Positions 7,898 through 17,344 of a stretch of DNA of 64,000 nucleotides are shown here, piece after piece. Below the pieces are notes generated by a model. It did not search any database. It worked only from the letters and a program-made list of their open reading frames with translations, and was not told where the DNA came from. The position numbers and the translations under genes were made by a program. Numbering within the stretch: the stretch's first letter is position 1; each line of letters begins with the position of its first letter. Origin of the DNA: Dokdonella sp. (GTDB taxonomy: Bacteria > Pseudomonadota > Gammaproteobacteria > Xanthomonadales > Rhodanobacteraceae). Where the stretch lies: the NCBI GenBank assembly GCA_019634795.1, contig JAHCAR010000003.1:124001-188000 (forward strand). Direction: 5' to 3'.

Positions 7898-8335
7898 TCA
7901 ATTCACGCGGTAGAAGCTGTGGGCGCCAATGACGGCCAGCGGTTGGCCCTTCATCCAGGCCGGTGATGCGTGTTCCTCGGCGACGAAGTGATCGGCATCG
8001 GGGACGACGAACTTGCGCTTCTCGACCGGCAGGTCCCACATCTGCAGGGCATGGTCGGCGACTGTCCATGCAGTCTGCCAGGCGACCGGATTGCGCAGCA
8101 TGTAATTCTTGTTGGTGGTCGAGATCGCGAACTGCAGACGGGCGGTGACCACGTCGCAGATGTTGTCGCCCCAGCGGCCATCATCGCGTCGCCGCATGGC
8201 GACCTCAGCCACTGCAGCCTGGCCGAGCTGGGTCTCGCTGCGAGCTTCCAGATACACCATGGCCGCCAGACACGTTCGATCGGCTTCATGGGCCGGCAGT
8301 ATCGATGCCAGCCAAAGTAACCATGCCAATTTCAT
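7898..8335 (-). CDS. SleB-type cell-wall hydrolase
   Basis: A 145-residue exported Hydrolase_2/SleB-domain protein. A short hydrophobic N-terminus (LAWLLWLASILPAHEA) leads into CLAAMVYLEARSETQLGQAAVAEVAMRR, where the Glu of the YxEARxE motif is the presumed catalytic residue, then CDVVTARLQFA and a C-terminal HSFYRVN. SleB homologues cleave peptidoglycan as lytic transglycosylases; outside spore formers the role is assumed to be wall remodelling. Length suits a minimal catalytic domain. Confidence 0.75.
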   Translation of the reverse strand: MKLAWLLWLASILPAHEADRTCLAAMVYLEARSETQLGQAAVAEVAMRRRDDGRWGDNICDVVTARLQFAISTTNKNYMLRNPVAWQTAWTVADHALQMWDLPVEKRKFVVPDADHFVAEEHASPAWMKGQPLAVIGAHSFYRVN

Positions 8336-8886
8336 CGTTCAATTTCTCCTGAAACCTCAGCCGGTCGCATCGGTTCAATGCACGCAGTGGCCGGAGCTCG
8401 CTGCAAACCATGAACACATTCGACCCGGCCGTCAGGCACCAGCCAAACGGCCTGGCACCGCGGTGCGCAGGGAGATGGACTCGCGACCTCAATCGGTCCC
8501 GCGTCCCCTCACATGCACGATCTGATGATTGTCAGGCGCGAAAAGGTTTGCGCCTTGTTCAATGGGCCGTTTCGTCTGCCAGTCTCGGCGGTCGTTGTGG
8601 CCTGTTGTCTCGTAGTCCTCTCAACGATGAATTAACAAACGAACTCATCATGTCTTGAAAGTTGCTGGTGGCGTGGACACACCATTGTTACGACTCGGCG
8701 CGGAGAGTACTTGCTTGCAATGGAGTTGTCACTCAAAAACCGCCAAAACATGAACAAGCCGTTCAGCTTGCGAATTTCGGCATTTCCATCACGCAAGGGA
8801 GGTCAATAGGTGAAAAGGAACCTTTGATGCAAAAGGAATGTTTGGGGCGAAGACGCGGGTCGTGCATCGCGCCTTCGATCATCCAC
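8336..8886. other. 551-bp intergenic region without a supported gene
   Basis: Lies upstream of the minus-strand SleB-type gene and beyond the stop of the minus-strand PhnD-like gene. Short open frames on both strands have no ribosome sites and no recognisable motifs. Base composition around 8620-8870 is less GC-rich than the flanks (for example CAACGATGAATTAACAAAC), which may mark decayed or foreign DNA. No tRNA or hairpin terminator was seen. Confidence 0.5.
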
Positions 8887-9720
8887 TTACTTGTACCCGT
8901 AGAACCCGCTGAGCATCTGCTGGTCGCCGGCGAAATCCTTCGGGCTGGCCGGAACGAAGCGCGTGATTCCCAGCTCGAGCAGCACCTCGACCAGTTCCGG
9001 TGCGCCCTCGACATTGAGCAGGGCGTCCCTGACCTTGTTGCGGACTTCCTCGGGCACCGAAGGCGAGGCGAGGATGGCCGTGCCCGGGAATTCGCGCGAA
9101 GTCTTGATCGTGACGAGGTTGGGATAGCCGTCGGCGCTGGCGATCCAGCTCGGAATGATCGCGGCGTCGGCCTCGCCGCCGAACACGATCTGCACCGTGT
9201 CGCGCCAGGAGGTCGCGGTCGAGAGGATGCGCGGCTGCTGCACCGGATCGGGGAAGAATTGGGCGAGCAGGGCATAGCCGAGGCTCGGCGCCGGCATGGT
9301 CGCGATGCTCGAACCGAGCAGGGCATTCGGCTCCTTGCCTTCGAACTCGACGTTGGCGAGCAGCGTATAGGTCGTCGGTTCGGCCTTGCGCACCAGCGGA
9401 ACGAAGTTCGAATGCTGGATCCGATAGTCGGCGAAGTGGGCTTCGTCGTAGGAGAAATCGGTGATGTCGGGCTTGAGGATGTCGCGCCAGTAGCTCGAGT
9501 AGTTGGACGGTGCGACGAGGACGAAGGTATCGCCGGTGGCCTTGCTCAGGTAGTCGAGCAGCGGCTTGTAAACGTCCTTGGCGACGTCCGGTGCGTAGGT
9601 CGGTTCAGGCGTGAAGCGATATTCGGCCGCTTCGGCAAAGCATGCCGAAAGGGCCAGTCCAACGCCCATGGCACAGGCGCTAAGCCGGATGCGATTTCCA
9701 AATCTGCTCTGGCTGCTCAT
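8887..9720 (-). CDS. PhnD-like periplasmic substrate-binding protein
   Basis: A 277-residue exported protein of the phosphate/phosphonate (PhnD) binding superfamily. The signal peptide runs MSSQSRFGNR... ALSACFAEAAEY; the mature part starts YRFTPEPTYAPDVAKDVYKPLLDYLSK as PhnD proteins do, with a central GSSIATMPAPSLGYALL and the hinge WIASADGYPNLVTI. The start is supported by GGGGGAACAAAACGC upstream. No ABC permease or ATPase is adjacent, so it is an orphan and may serve as a sensor or scavenging protein; ligand unknown. Confidence 0.7.
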   Translation of the reverse strand: MSSQSRFGNRIRLSACAMGVGLALSACFAEAAEYRFTPEPTYAPDVAKDVYKPLLDYLSKATGDTFVLVAPSNYSSYWRDILKPDITDFSYDEAHFADYRIQHSNFVPLVRKAEPTTYTLLANVEFEGKEPNALLGSSIATMPAPSLGYALLAQFFPDPVQQPRILSTATSWRDTVQIVFGGEADAAIIPSWIASADGYPNLVTIKTSREFPGTAILASPSVPEEVRNKVRDALLNVEGAPELVEVLLELGITRFVPASPKDFAGDQQMLSGFYGYK

Positions 9721-9783
9721 GCGTTTTGTTCCCCCGTTACATCGATGGTACATCACGTAATCGGCTAGCAAGGACCATACCAC

Positions 9784-10770
9784 TCAATGGCTGCGTTCAG
9801 ATTCAGCCGCCGGCCCAAGGATTTCCAGGCGTTCGCCGCTCTCGAGCGCGAGTTCGACGTGATCAGACTCCTGTATCGGCAGCACCGCAAGGCCACGGCT
9901 GCGCAGGGCATCGGACCGAACTGCGTAAAGAAAGGTGCCGAGCGTGCTGCCGCCGCTCGCGGAAACGATCGATGCACCCGGCTCAGGCGGCTCGGGCCGA
10001 TCGATCAAGACGCGAAAGCATCCGCGCTTGTTGCCGCCGCGATAGTGCAGCCGGGCGACGATCTCCTGGCCCGGGTAGCAGCCCTTGGCATGGCTGATTG
10101 CGCCGAGCCGCTCGATGCCGAGGGCCTGCGGCGTGAACAGATCGGCGACTTCCGCTCCGATCCAGGGCAGGCCGGCATCGATATCGGCTCGCTGCCACTC
10201 GGTGAGGTGCCGTGAGTCGGGGGCCGGCATAGTCGGCGCCGCGGCCAGCAACACCGTGCGCGGCGTCGGCCCGGGCAGTTCGAGCAGCCAGCCGCTGCCC
10301 GCCGGGGTCAGTACGCCGCTCGTAGTCGATTCGGCCTCGCCATCATGGACGACCAGATCCGGCACGACCCGCATCGAGACCTTTGCCCGCATCACGAAGC
10401 GCGACAGTGCCGCCCGCATGTCGCTGGCGGAGCCGCGCGGCAGCCAGGCGAGGAGCCGGTCCGGATCGGGTCGCAGTAGAGCGAACAGATGGCGGACCCG
10501 GCCCTGGGCCGAGAGCCATGCGCTCCATTGGTAGTGGCCGGGCGTGAGCAGGGCGACGTCGCTGCTGAACTGGGATTGCGCGAAAACGATGGCATCGTTG
10601 CCGGAGAGTTCGACGATCTCGGCAGTGGCGAGCGGGATGGGCACGGGCGTTGCGTGGTTCCGGGAAGTTGCAGGAGGCACGATGCAGGGTTCGATCGGCC
10701 AGTGCAAGTGCAGGCAGAGGTTGTCAGAATCGGCCCCGGGCATTAAGATTTTGTAGCTGACAATCTCCAT
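9784..10770 (-). CDS. ygfZ: Folate-dependent Fe-S maintenance protein YgfZ
   Basis: A 328-residue GcvT-fold protein with the YgfZ signature KGCYPGQEIVARLHYRG, whose Cys is essential in E. coli YgfZ, and the N-terminal IVELSGNDAIVFAQSQFSSDV. YgfZ uses folate in assembly or repair of Fe-S proteins, including SdhB-type clusters, which fits its position back to back with the sdh operon. The chosen ATG shares the CATG tetranucleotide with the divergent gene's start; an internal ATG at 10743 is an alternative. TTGGGGTT upstream is a possible ribosome site. Confidence 0.85.
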   Translation of the reverse strand: MEIVSYKILMPGADSDNLCLHLHWPIEPCIVPPATSRNHATPVPIPLATAEIVELSGNDAIVFAQSQFSSDVALLTPGHYQWSAWLSAQGRVRHLFALLRPDPDRLLAWLPRGSASDMRAALSRFVMRAKVSMRVVPDLVVHDGEAESTTSGVLTPAGSGWLLELPGPTPRTVLLAAAPTMPAPDSRHLTEWQRADIDAGLPWIGAEVADLFTPQALGIERLGAISHAKGCYPGQEIVARLHYRGGNKRGCFRVLIDRPEPPEPGASIVSASGGSTLGTFLYAVRSDALRSRGLAVLPIQESDHVELALESGERLEILGPAAESERSH

Positions 10771-10939
10771 GTCGAACCCCAAATCAGACCCCGAATCCAT
10801 CGCGAATCCGCCTGCTCCCGACGAGCCGGGCGAGTGCTCGCGTGCCGAGGATCGACCCGTCGAAATCGGCGGCCGGGGTGGTCCCGATCCCACCCGCTAC
10901 GGCGATTGGGAAAAGAACGGTCGTTGCATCGATTTCTGA
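10769..10939 (+). CDS. SDHAF4-like (DUF1674) succinate dehydrogenase assembly factor
   Basis: A 56-residue protein, below usual gene-calling cut-offs. The N-terminal 28 residues are disordered and rich in Pro/Asp/Glu. The C-terminal half reads EIGGRGGPDPTRYGDWEKNG then RCIDF, the DUF1674/SDHAF4 signature (GG-x-x-PEPTRYGDWE-x-x-GR-x-x-DF). SDHAF4 binds free flavinylated SdhA and protects it before joining SdhB. Placement 58 bases ahead of sdhC supports the call. Its ATG overlaps the divergent ygfZ start within CATG. No good ribosome site is visible. Confidence 0.8.
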   Translation: MSNPKSDPESIANPPAPDEPGECSRAEDRPVEIGGRGGPDPTRYGDWEKNGRCIDF

Positions 10940-10997
10940 TTCGTCTGTTTCGGTCCCGACCCTCGAGGTCGCCAGATAGAAGCCAAAGGCCCGCCTC

Positions 10998-11393
10998 ATG
11001 TCCTCAACCGCTCGACCGCTTTCTCCGCACCTGCAGGTTTACCGCTGGCAGGTCCAGATGGTCACTTCGATCCTGCACCGCGCAACCGGCATCGTGCTCG
11101 CCCTCGGCAGCCTGCTTGTCGCTGCGGCCCTGCTCGCCCTGGCCAGTGGCCCCGAAGCCTGGGGCAAGGTGGTCGCGCTGGCGACCAGCTGGTACGGCCT
11201 GGTCGTGCTGGTCGGCTGGACCTGGTGCCTGGCCTATCACTGGCTGAACGGCATTCGCCACCTGCTGCAGGACGCCGGCCTCGGTTATTCGATCGAGCGT
11301 TTCGTCGCCAACTCTTGGATTTCGGTGATCGGCAGCTTCGTGCTCACGGCGGCTGTCTGGTTCGTGGTCTACGCGCGGGGAGGCATCGCATGA
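10998..11393 (+). CDS. sdhC: Succinate dehydrogenase cytochrome b556 subunit
   Basis: A 131-residue membrane anchor of complex II. It begins RPLSPHLQVYRWQVQMVTSILHRATGIVLALG, where the SILHRATG segment carries the conserved Ser and Arg of the quinone site. Three membrane helices follow, with the haem-ligand His in WCLAYHWLNGIRHLLQDAG. The stop overlaps the sdhD start (ATGA). First canonical gene of sdhCDAB. Confidence 0.95.
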   Translation: MSSTARPLSPHLQVYRWQVQMVTSILHRATGIVLALGSLLVAAALLALASGPEAWGKVVALATSWYGLVVLVGWTWCLAYHWLNGIRHLLQDAGLGYSIERFVANSWISVIGSFVLTAAVWFVVYARGGIA

Positions 11394-11782
11394 GCCAGTT
11401 CGACCGCTTCCGCCAGCCGATCAAGAACGCCCGCGGGCTCGGCTCCGCGAAGGATGGCGTCCATCACTTCATCGTCCAGCGCGTCACTGCCGTGGCCCTG
11501 CTATTCCTGTCCATCTACCTCATCGTGTTCGTGGTCGGACTGATCGGCGCGGATTACGCGTCGGCACGAGCCGCGGTCGCCCAGCCCTGCAATGCGGTCC
11601 TGCTGATCGCGTTCCTGATCGCCTCGATCTGGCACGGCGAACTCGGCCTGCAGGTGATCATCGAAGACTACGTACACACACCGTGGCTGGCGCTGACTTC
11701 GCGCCTGGTCATCAAGTTCGTCTGCGTCCTCGTTGCACTGGCCAGCATTCTGGCCGTCGTTCGAATCGCATTGGGGGCCTGA
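11390..11782 (+). CDS. sdhD: Succinate dehydrogenase membrane anchor subunit
   Basis: A 130-residue three-helix protein. It has GLGSAKDGVHHFIVQRVTAVAL at the N-terminus (quinone-site region), then LLIAFLIASIWHGELGLQVIIEDYVHTP, in which the H-x(n)-D-Y pattern is typical of SdhD (haem b His and quinone Tyr). Start fixed by the ATGA overlap with sdhC; sdhA follows after three bases. Confidence 0.93.
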   Translation: MSQFDRFRQPIKNARGLGSAKDGVHHFIVQRVTAVALLFLSIYLIVFVVGLIGADYASARAAVAQPCNAVLLIAFLIASIWHGELGLQVIIEDYVHTPWLALTSRLVIKFVCVLVALASILAVVRIALGA

Positions 11783-11785
11783 AGC

Positions 11786-13576
11786 ATGTCCGCATACAAG
11801 ATCCAGGAACACGAGTACGACATGGTCGTCGTCGGCGCCGGTGGCTCGGGGCTGCGCGCCACCTTCGGACTCGCCGCCAAGGGCCTGAAGACGGTCTGCA
11901 TCACCAAGGTGTTTCCGACCCGCTCGCACACGGTCGCCGCCCAGGGCGGCATTTCGGCCGCGCTCGGCAACATGGGCGAGGACGACTGGCGCTACCACTA
12001 CTACGACACGATCAAGGGCTCCGACTGGCTCGGCGACCAGGACGCGATCGAGTACATGTGCAAGGAAGCGCCGGCCGCGATCATCGAACTCGAACATTAC
12101 GGCGTGCCGTTCTCGCGCACCGAGGACGGCAAGATCTACCAGCGTCCGTTCGGTGGCATGACCACCAAGTACGGCGAAGGCCCGGCTGCCCAGCGCACCT
12201 GCGCGGCTGCCGATCGTACCGGCCACGCCATGCTGCACACGCTCTATCAGCAGTCGCTCGCGCACGATGCGCGCTTCATGATCGAGTACTTCGCCCTCGA
12301 CCTGATCTGGGACGAGGAAGGCGTCTGCCGCGGCGTACTCGCGCTCGACATGGCCGAAGGCACCCTGCATCTGTTCCGCGGCCACGGTGTCGTGCTCGCC
12401 ACCGGCGGTTACGGCCGCGCCTATTTCAGTGCGACCTCGGCGCATACCTGCACCGGCGACGGCGGCGGCCTCGTGCTGCGTTCGGGCCTGGCCCTGCAGG
12501 ACATGGAGTTCGTGCAGTTCCATCCGACCGGCATCTACGGCGCCGGCTGCCTGATCACCGAGGGCGTGCGCGGCGAAGGCGGCATCCTGCGCAATTCGAG
12601 CGGCGAGCGCTTCATGGAGCGCTACGCGCCGCACTACAAGGACCTGGCCTCGCGCGACGTGGTCAGCCGCTCGATGACGATCGAGATCCGCGAGGGCCGC
12701 GGCGTCGGCGAGGACAAGGACCACATCCTGCTCGACCTGACCCACCTCGGGCCCGAGGTCATCCACGAGAAGCTGCCCGGCATCGCCGAGAGCGCGCGCA
12801 TCTTCGCCAATGTCGACGTGACCAAGCAGCCGATCCCGGTGCTGCCGACCGTGCACTACAACATGGGCGGCATCCCGACCAACTACCACGGCGAAGTCGT
12901 GCAGAAGGTCGGCGAGAATCCCGACCAGGTGGTGCAGGGCCTGTATGCGATCGGCGAAGCGGCCTGCGTCTCGGTGCATGGCGCCAACCGGCTCGGTTCG
13001 AATTCGCTGCTCGATCTGGTCGTGTTCGGTCGTGCCGTGGCCAATCGCTGCGCCGAGACGATCAAGTCCGGGTCCGCGCACAAGGTGTTGCCGCCATCGG
13101 CCTGCGACAAGGCGCTGGCCAACCTCGACAAGCTGCGCAATGCCAAGGGCTCGTCGCCGACCGCCGAGATCCGCCTCAACATGCAGCGCACGATGCAGAG
13201 CGATGCCGCCGTGTTCCGTACCTCGAAGACGCTCAAGGAAGGTTGCGACAAGATGGCGACGATCTTCTCGAGCTTCGAGGACGTCAAGGTCAGCGACCGT
13301 TCGCTGGTATGGAATTCGGACCTGATCGAAACCTACGAATTGCAGAACCTGCTCTACAACGCGGTGGCCACGATCACCTCGGCGGAACAGCGCAAGGAAA
13401 GCCGCGGCGCCCACGCGCACGAGGATTTCCCGGATCGCGACGACGCCAACTGGCAGAAGCACACCCTGGTCAAGGTCGACGAGAAGGGCAAGGCCGGCTT
13501 CGATTTCAGGCCCGTGCACATGTACACGCTGAGCGACGATGTCGAAGTGATTCCGCCCAAGAAGCGGGTGTATTGA
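11786..13576 (+). CDS. sdhA: Succinate dehydrogenase flavoprotein subunit
   Basis: A 596-residue flavoprotein oxidising succinate to fumarate in the TCA cycle and respiratory chain. Visible are the Rossmann FAD loop [11 protein letters not shown] (residues 15-25), SHTVAAQGG with the covalent-FAD His48, the substrate loop [10 protein letters not shown], the catalytic Arg in [15 protein letters not shown], and [18 protein letters not shown] near residue 405. Length matches E. coli SdhA (588). A 733-codon open frame on the opposite strand is a codon-bias shadow. Confidence 0.97.
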   Translation: MSAYKIQEHEYDMVVVGAGGSGLRATFGLAAKGLKTVCITKVFPTRSHTVAAQGGISAALGNMGEDDWRYHYYDTIKGSDWLGDQDAIEYMCKEAPAAIIELEHYGVPFSRTEDGKIYQRPFGGMTTKYGEGPAAQRTCAAADRTGHAMLHTLYQQSLAHDARFMIEYFALDLIWDEEGVCRGVLALDMAEGTLHLFRGHGVVLATGGYGRAYFSATSAHTCTGDGGGLVLRSGLALQDMEFVQFHPTGIYGAGCLITEGVRGEGGILRNSSGERFMERYAPHYKDLASRDVVSRSMTIEIREGRGVGEDKDHILLDLTHLGPEVIHEKLPGIAESARIFANVDVTKQPIPVLPTVHYNMGGIPTNYHGEVVQKVGENPDQVVQGLYAIGEAACVSVHGANRLGSNSLLDLVVFGRAVANRCAETIKSGSAHKVLPPSACDKALANLDKLRNAKGSSPTAEIRLNMQRTMQSDAAVFRTSKTLKEGCDKMATIFSSFEDVKVSDRSLVWNSDLIETYELQNLLYNAVATITSAEQRKESRGAHAHEDFPDRDDANWQKHTLVKVDEKGKAGFDFRPVHMYTLSDDVEVIPPKKRVY

Positions 13577-13617
13577 GGACGGGAATAGGGAATAGGGAAT
13601 CGACGGTTGCCGGTTCC

Positions 13618-13645
13618 ATCGTAGGGGCGCCTTCAGGCGCGATGT
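13618..13645. repeat. Single GTAG REP unit in the sdhA-sdhB gap
   Basis: GTAGGGGCGCCTTCAGGCGC plus GATG, one palindrome of the same family as the arrays at 4.6 kb and 15.2 kb, inside the 154-base gap between sdhA and sdhB. In an operon such a hairpin can protect or uncouple the upstream mRNA. Confidence 0.8.
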
Positions 13646-13730
13646 TTTAATTGCAGGGCCCAGGGACCAGCGTTTCCCCTCGCCCAGGTAATTGCGGATC
13701 ACAACGGGGTTCGCCCGGAGAATTCAAGTC

Positions 13731-14513
13731 ATGGCTGAGTTTGCACTTCCCAAAAATTCGAAGATCCAGCAGGGCAAGCGATATCCGGCCAAGCCTGGCG
13801 CGAAGAACGTCCGCGAATTCCGTGTCTATCGCTGGAATCCAGAGGATGGCGCGAACCCGCGAATCGATACCTACGAAGTCGACCTGGCCACCTGCGGACC
13901 GATGGTTCTCGACGCCCTGATCAAGATCAAGAACGAGATCGATCCGACCCTGACCTTCCGTCGTTCCTGCCGCGAGGGCATCTGCGGCTCCTGTGCGATG
14001 AACATTGACGGTACCAACACCCTGGCCTGCACCAAGGCCATCGAGGATTGCTCGAAGGGCGAGGTGCCGATCTACCCGCTGCCGCACATGTCCGTGGTCA
14101 AGGATCTCGTTCCGGACATGACCCACTTCTACGCCCAGTACGCGTCGATCAAGCCGTGGCTGCGCACGCAGAGCGCGGCACCGCCGAAGGAACGCCTGCA
14201 GTCCAAGGAAGACCGGGCCAAGCTCGACGGCCTGTACGAGTGCATCCTTTGCGCCTGCTGCTCGACCAGCTGCCCGAGCTACTGGTGGAACGGCGATCGC
14301 TATCTCGGCCCGGCCATCCTGCTGCAGGCCTATCGCTGGATCGTCGACAGCCGCGACGAGGACACCGGCACGCGTCTCGACGAGCTCGAGGATCCGTTCC
14401 GTCTGTACCGCTGCCACACGATCATGAACTGCACGCGGACCTGTCCGAAGGGCCTCAATCCGGCCAAGGCCATCGCCGAAATCAAGAAGCTGATGATCGA
14501 ACGCCGCGCCTGA
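13731..14513 (+). CDS. sdhB: Succinate dehydrogenase iron-sulfur subunit
   Basis: A 260-residue protein with the 2Fe-2S motif CREGICGSC and the later Cys in NTLACT, the 4Fe-4S motif [13 protein letters not shown], and the 3Fe-4S/4Fe-4S set [17 protein letters not shown]. Ser-Cys-Pro and the Trp in PSYWWNGD contribute to the quinone site in homologues. The start [12 protein letters not shown] is chosen because homologues begin here; GGAG lies about 12 bases upstream. Confidence 0.96.
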   Translation: MAEFALPKNSKIQQGKRYPAKPGAKNVREFRVYRWNPEDGANPRIDTYEVDLATCGPMVLDALIKIKNEIDPTLTFRRSCREGICGSCAMNIDGTNTLACTKAIEDCSKGEVPIYPLPHMSVVKDLVPDMTHFYAQYASIKPWLRTQSAAPPKERLQSKEDRAKLDGLYECILCACCSTSCPSYWWNGDRYLGPAILLQAYRWIVDSRDEDTGTRLDELEDPFRLYRCHTIMNCTRTCPKGLNPAKAIAEIKKLMIERRA

Positions 14514-14532
14514 GGCGTCGTCCGGCCCGCGT

Positions 14533-14778
14533 ATGGAAGACCCGATCAAGCGGCTGCGCTGGCGCTGCCGACGCGGCACGCGCGAGCTCGACCAGCTGGT
14601 CGGCTGGTGGCTCGATGAGCGCTACCCGGATGCATCGGCCGAACTGCGCAAGGGTTTCGCCGACTTGCTCGAGCAGCAGGACCCTGACCTGTGGGACTGG
14701 ATCATGGGCCGCAGCATGCCCTCCGATCCGCTCCAGGCCCGCGTGATCGATGAAATCCGCACCCGCCATCGCGTTTGA
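14533..14778 (+). CDS. sdhE: FAD assembly factor SdhE
   Basis: An 81-residue five-helix protein (YgfY/SDHAF2 family) that promotes covalent flavinylation of SdhA. The conserved RGTRELD motif (usual RGxxE) is at residues 14-20, followed by LVGWWLDERYPD and LEQQDPDLWDWIMGR. It begins 19 bases after sdhB and its end overlaps the next gene by 29 bases. Confidence 0.92.
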   Translation: MEDPIKRLRWRCRRGTRELDQLVGWWLDERYPDASAELRKGFADLLEQQDPDLWDWIMGRSMPSDPLQARVIDEIRTRHRV

Positions 14779-15157
14779 CTACGCGCCTTCGCGCCTGATT
14801 CTGGCCGGCGTGCTTCTGCTCAGCGCATTTGCGGCGCTGGCCGTAATCGCGTCCGGGTTGGCCATCGAGCTCAGGGCTTTTCTTGCCATCCTTGCGCTGG
14901 CCTATGCCGGCTACGCAGCGAAGACCTTCAGCACCAGTCCGATCATTCGCATCGCACATGGCGAGGCGGGATGGCTCCTGGTCGACCGCAGCGGCGATGA
15001 AAAGGCCGTTGAGCTTCATCATCATGTGCATCGCGGTTCTCTGCTCGTTCTCGAGTTCAGCGCGCCGGCGGAGCGGGTACGCCGCTTCGTCCTGACCCCG
15101 GACAACATCGACGCGGATACGCGAAGACGATTGCTGCTGGTGCTGGCGGCGAGCTGA
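14750..15157 (+). CDS. YgfX/CptA-family membrane protein
   Basis: A 135-residue protein with two adjacent hydrophobic helices (residues about 15-58) and a C-terminal soluble beta-rich domain ending AERVRRFVLTPDNIDADTRRRLLLVLAAS. The VLTPDNID... RRLRVLL pattern and position directly overlapping sdhE match YgfX/CptA, the partner of SdhE (also called CptB) in many gammaproteobacteria. In E. coli it was described as a toxin acting on FtsZ/MreB, though a role in membrane or SdhE function is also possible. Confidence 0.75.
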   Translation: MKSAPAIAFDYAPSRLILAGVLLLSAFAALAVIASGLAIELRAFLAILALAYAGYAAKTFSTSPIIRIAHGEAGWLLVDRSGDEKAVELHHHVHRGSLLVLEFSAPAERVRRFVLTPDNIDADTRRRLLLVLAAS

Positions 15158-15193
15158 AAGTTGCGCCCTTTGCAGCTCTTTTCCTCATTGCTG

Positions 15194-15901
15194 AAATGCA
15201 TCGCGCGTGAACGCGCTCCTACAACGAAGCAGCGACGCGAGATCCGCCATCGAAACCCGCGCCGCATCTCGCGCGCACTTCGTAGGAGCGCCTTCAGGCG
15301 CGATGCTTTTCGTCACGATGCGCAAAAGGCATCGCGGCTGAAGCCGCTCCTACAACGAAACCAAACGAAGCGGCAACGCGAGACCCGCCATCGAAGCCCG
15401 CGCCGCCTGTCGCGCTCTTCGTAGGAGCGCCTTCAGGCGCGATGCTTTTCGTCACGATGCGCAAAAGGCATCGCGGCTGAAGCCGCTCCTACAACGAAAC
15501 TCAACGAAGCGGCAACGCGGCACCGGTGATCGAAGCCCGCGTCGCCTGCTCGCCGCTCTTCGTAGGAGCGCCTTCAGGCGCGATGCTTTTCGTCACGATG
15601 CGCAAAAGGCATCGCGGCTGAAGCCGCTCCAACAACGAAGCGGCAACGCGAGACCCGCCATCGAAGCCCGCGCCGCCTGTCGCGCTCTTCGTAGGAGCGC
15701 GTTCACGCGCGATGCTTTTCGTCACGATGCGCAAAAGGCATCGCGGCTGAAGCCGCTTACAACGAAACCAAACGAAGCGGCAACGCGAGACCCGCCATCG
15801 AAGCCCGCGCTGCCAGCTCGCCGCTCTTCGTAGGAGCGCCTTCAGGCGAGATGCTTTTGGACACGGTGCGGGGAAGCATCGCGCCTGAAGGCGCTCCTAC
15901 A
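15194..15901. repeat. Tandem array of composite REP units
   Basis: A unit of about 130-141 bases recurs with starts near 15283, 15419, 15560, 15690 and 15828. Each has a forward GTAGGAGCGCCTTCAGGCGC palindrome, a short link TTTTCGTCACGATGCGCAAA, an inverted palindrome of different core (GCATCGCGGCTGAAGCCGCT), then a linker with CGAAGCCCGCGCC. An isolated inverted unit opens the array at 15196. One copy has GCGTTCACGCGC in place of GCGCCTTCAGGCGC. No gene fits in the region. Confidence 0.85.
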
Positions 15902-16102
15902 GGGAAGCGAGGGCGCTCCGCCCGTGAGCGAGGCCTTCGGCTCGTATCGACGCCTGTTTCGGGAACGCGTTTGGCGCCCATTCTCGCCCCAGACTTGCCG
16001 GAAACCGGTCGATTGCGGCACTCTGGCCGGATTCCGCTGTCTGGAGTGGACCGCGCGGCAAACTTGCGCCCTGACGGTTTGAACCAAGGACTGACCCACA
16101 GC

Positions 16103-17344
16103 ATGTTCCGACCGCTCGAGTTCTTCATCGGCCTGCGCTACACGCGGGCCAAGCGCCGCAACCACTTCATCTCGTTCATTTCTCTGGTGTCGATCCTCGG
16201 CATCGCAGTCGGCGTGACCGCGCTGATCACGGTCATCTCGGTCATGAACGGGTTCGACCAGGAGCTCAAGAGCCGCATCCTCGGCATGGTCGCGCATGCG
16301 ACCGTGGAGGGTGTCGACGAAAGCGTGCGCGACTGGCAGCAGGCGATCGAACGCGTCGAGACCAATCCGCACGTGCTCGGTGCCGCGCCGTATGTCGAGC
16401 GCGAGGCGATGCTTCAGGGCAGTCGCGTTTCGGGTGCGATCATCCGCGGCGTGCTGCCGGACTACGAGCCGAAGGTTTCCGAGATCGATCGCAAGATGAC
16501 CGAGGGCAAGCTCGGTGATCTCGATGCGGGCGGTTTCCGCATCGTGCTCGGCAGCGAACTGGCGATGAAGCTCGGCGTCGGCGTCGGCGACTTCGTCACC
16601 GTGATCACGCCCGAGGTCAGCACTTCGCCGGTCGGCGTGCAGCCGCGCTTCAAGCGCTTCAAGGTCAGCGGCATCTTCGAGGTCGGCATGCAGGAGTACG
16701 ACGGCGCGATGGCGGTCGTGCACATGCAGGATGCCGAAACCCTGTATCGCCTCGACGGACCGAGCGGCATCCGCCTGCGTCTCGACGACATGTTTCTCGC
16801 CTATTCGGTGGCGCGCGACCTCTCCGGCGAGCTCGGCCAGTCCTACATGGTCTCGGACTGGATGCAGGGGCACAGCAACTTCTTCAAGGCGATCGCGATG
16901 GAGAAGAAGGTGATGTTCCTGATCCTTTCGCTGATCGTCGCCGTGGCCGCGTTCAATCTCGTCTCGACCCTGGTCATGCTGGTCACCGACAAGCAGGCCG
17001 ACATCGCGATCCTGCGCACGCTCGGCCAGAGTCCGCGCAGCATCATGGGCGTATTCATGGTCCAGGGCGTGCTGGTCGGCACGCTCGGCATCTTTCTCGG
17101 TGTCGGCTTCGGCGTGTTGCTCTCGCTCAACCTGACTTCGATCGTGCGCTGGATCGAGCACACCTTCGGCGTCGCCTTCCTCTCGGCCGATGTCTACTAC
17201 ATCAGTGAGCTGCCGTCCGACCTGCAGTGGAGCGATGTCAGCTGGATCACGCTGACGGCTTTCTTCTTCTGCATCCTCGCCACCCTGTATCCGGCCTGGC
17301 GGGCGGCCCGTATCGATCCGGCGGCGGCGCTGCGCTATGAGTGA
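16103..17344 (+). CDS. lolC: Lipoprotein-releasing ABC permease LolC/E
   Basis: A 413-residue inner-membrane permease that extracts outer-membrane lipoproteins for transfer to LolA. An N-terminal helix follows [23 protein letters not shown], then [16 protein letters not shown], a large periplasmic domain (residues about 50-265) and three C-terminal FtsX-type helices ([63 protein letters not shown]). Start MFRPLEFF is where LolC/E homologues start. Only one permease gene is present, as in species with a single LolF-type homodimer. Overlaps lolD. Confidence 0.92.
   Translation: MFRPLEFFIGLRYTRAKRRNHFISFISLVSILGIAVGVTALITVISVMNGFDQELKSRILGMVAHATVEGVDESVRDWQQAIERVETNPHVLGAAPYVEREAMLQGSRVSGAIIRGVLPDYEPKVSEIDRKMTEGKLGDLDAGGFRIVLGSELAMKLGVGVGDFVTVITPEVSTSPVGVQPRFKRFKVSGIFEVGMQEYDGAMAVVHMQDAETLYRLDGPSGIRLRLDDMFLAYSVARDLSGELGQSYMVSDWMQGHSNFFKAIAMEKKVMFLILSLIVAVAAFNLVSTLVMLVTDKQADIAILRTLGQSPRSIMGVFMVQGVLVGTLGIFLGVGFGVLLSLNLTSIVRWIEHTFGVAFLSADVYYISELPSDLQWSDVSWITLTAFFFCILATLYPAWRAARIDPAAALRYE

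Noticed and set aside
8410-8658. Possible small gene of 82 codons upstream of the SleB-type gene
   Set aside because: No ribosome site, no motif, and an overlapping open frame on the other strand is equally good.
11501-13702. Open frame of about 733 codons on the minus strand opposite sdhD/sdhA
   Set aside because: Low-complexity His/Asp/Arg/Val-rich translation without domains, directly antisense to well-conserved sdhA. It is the usual shadow of GC-rich codon usage.
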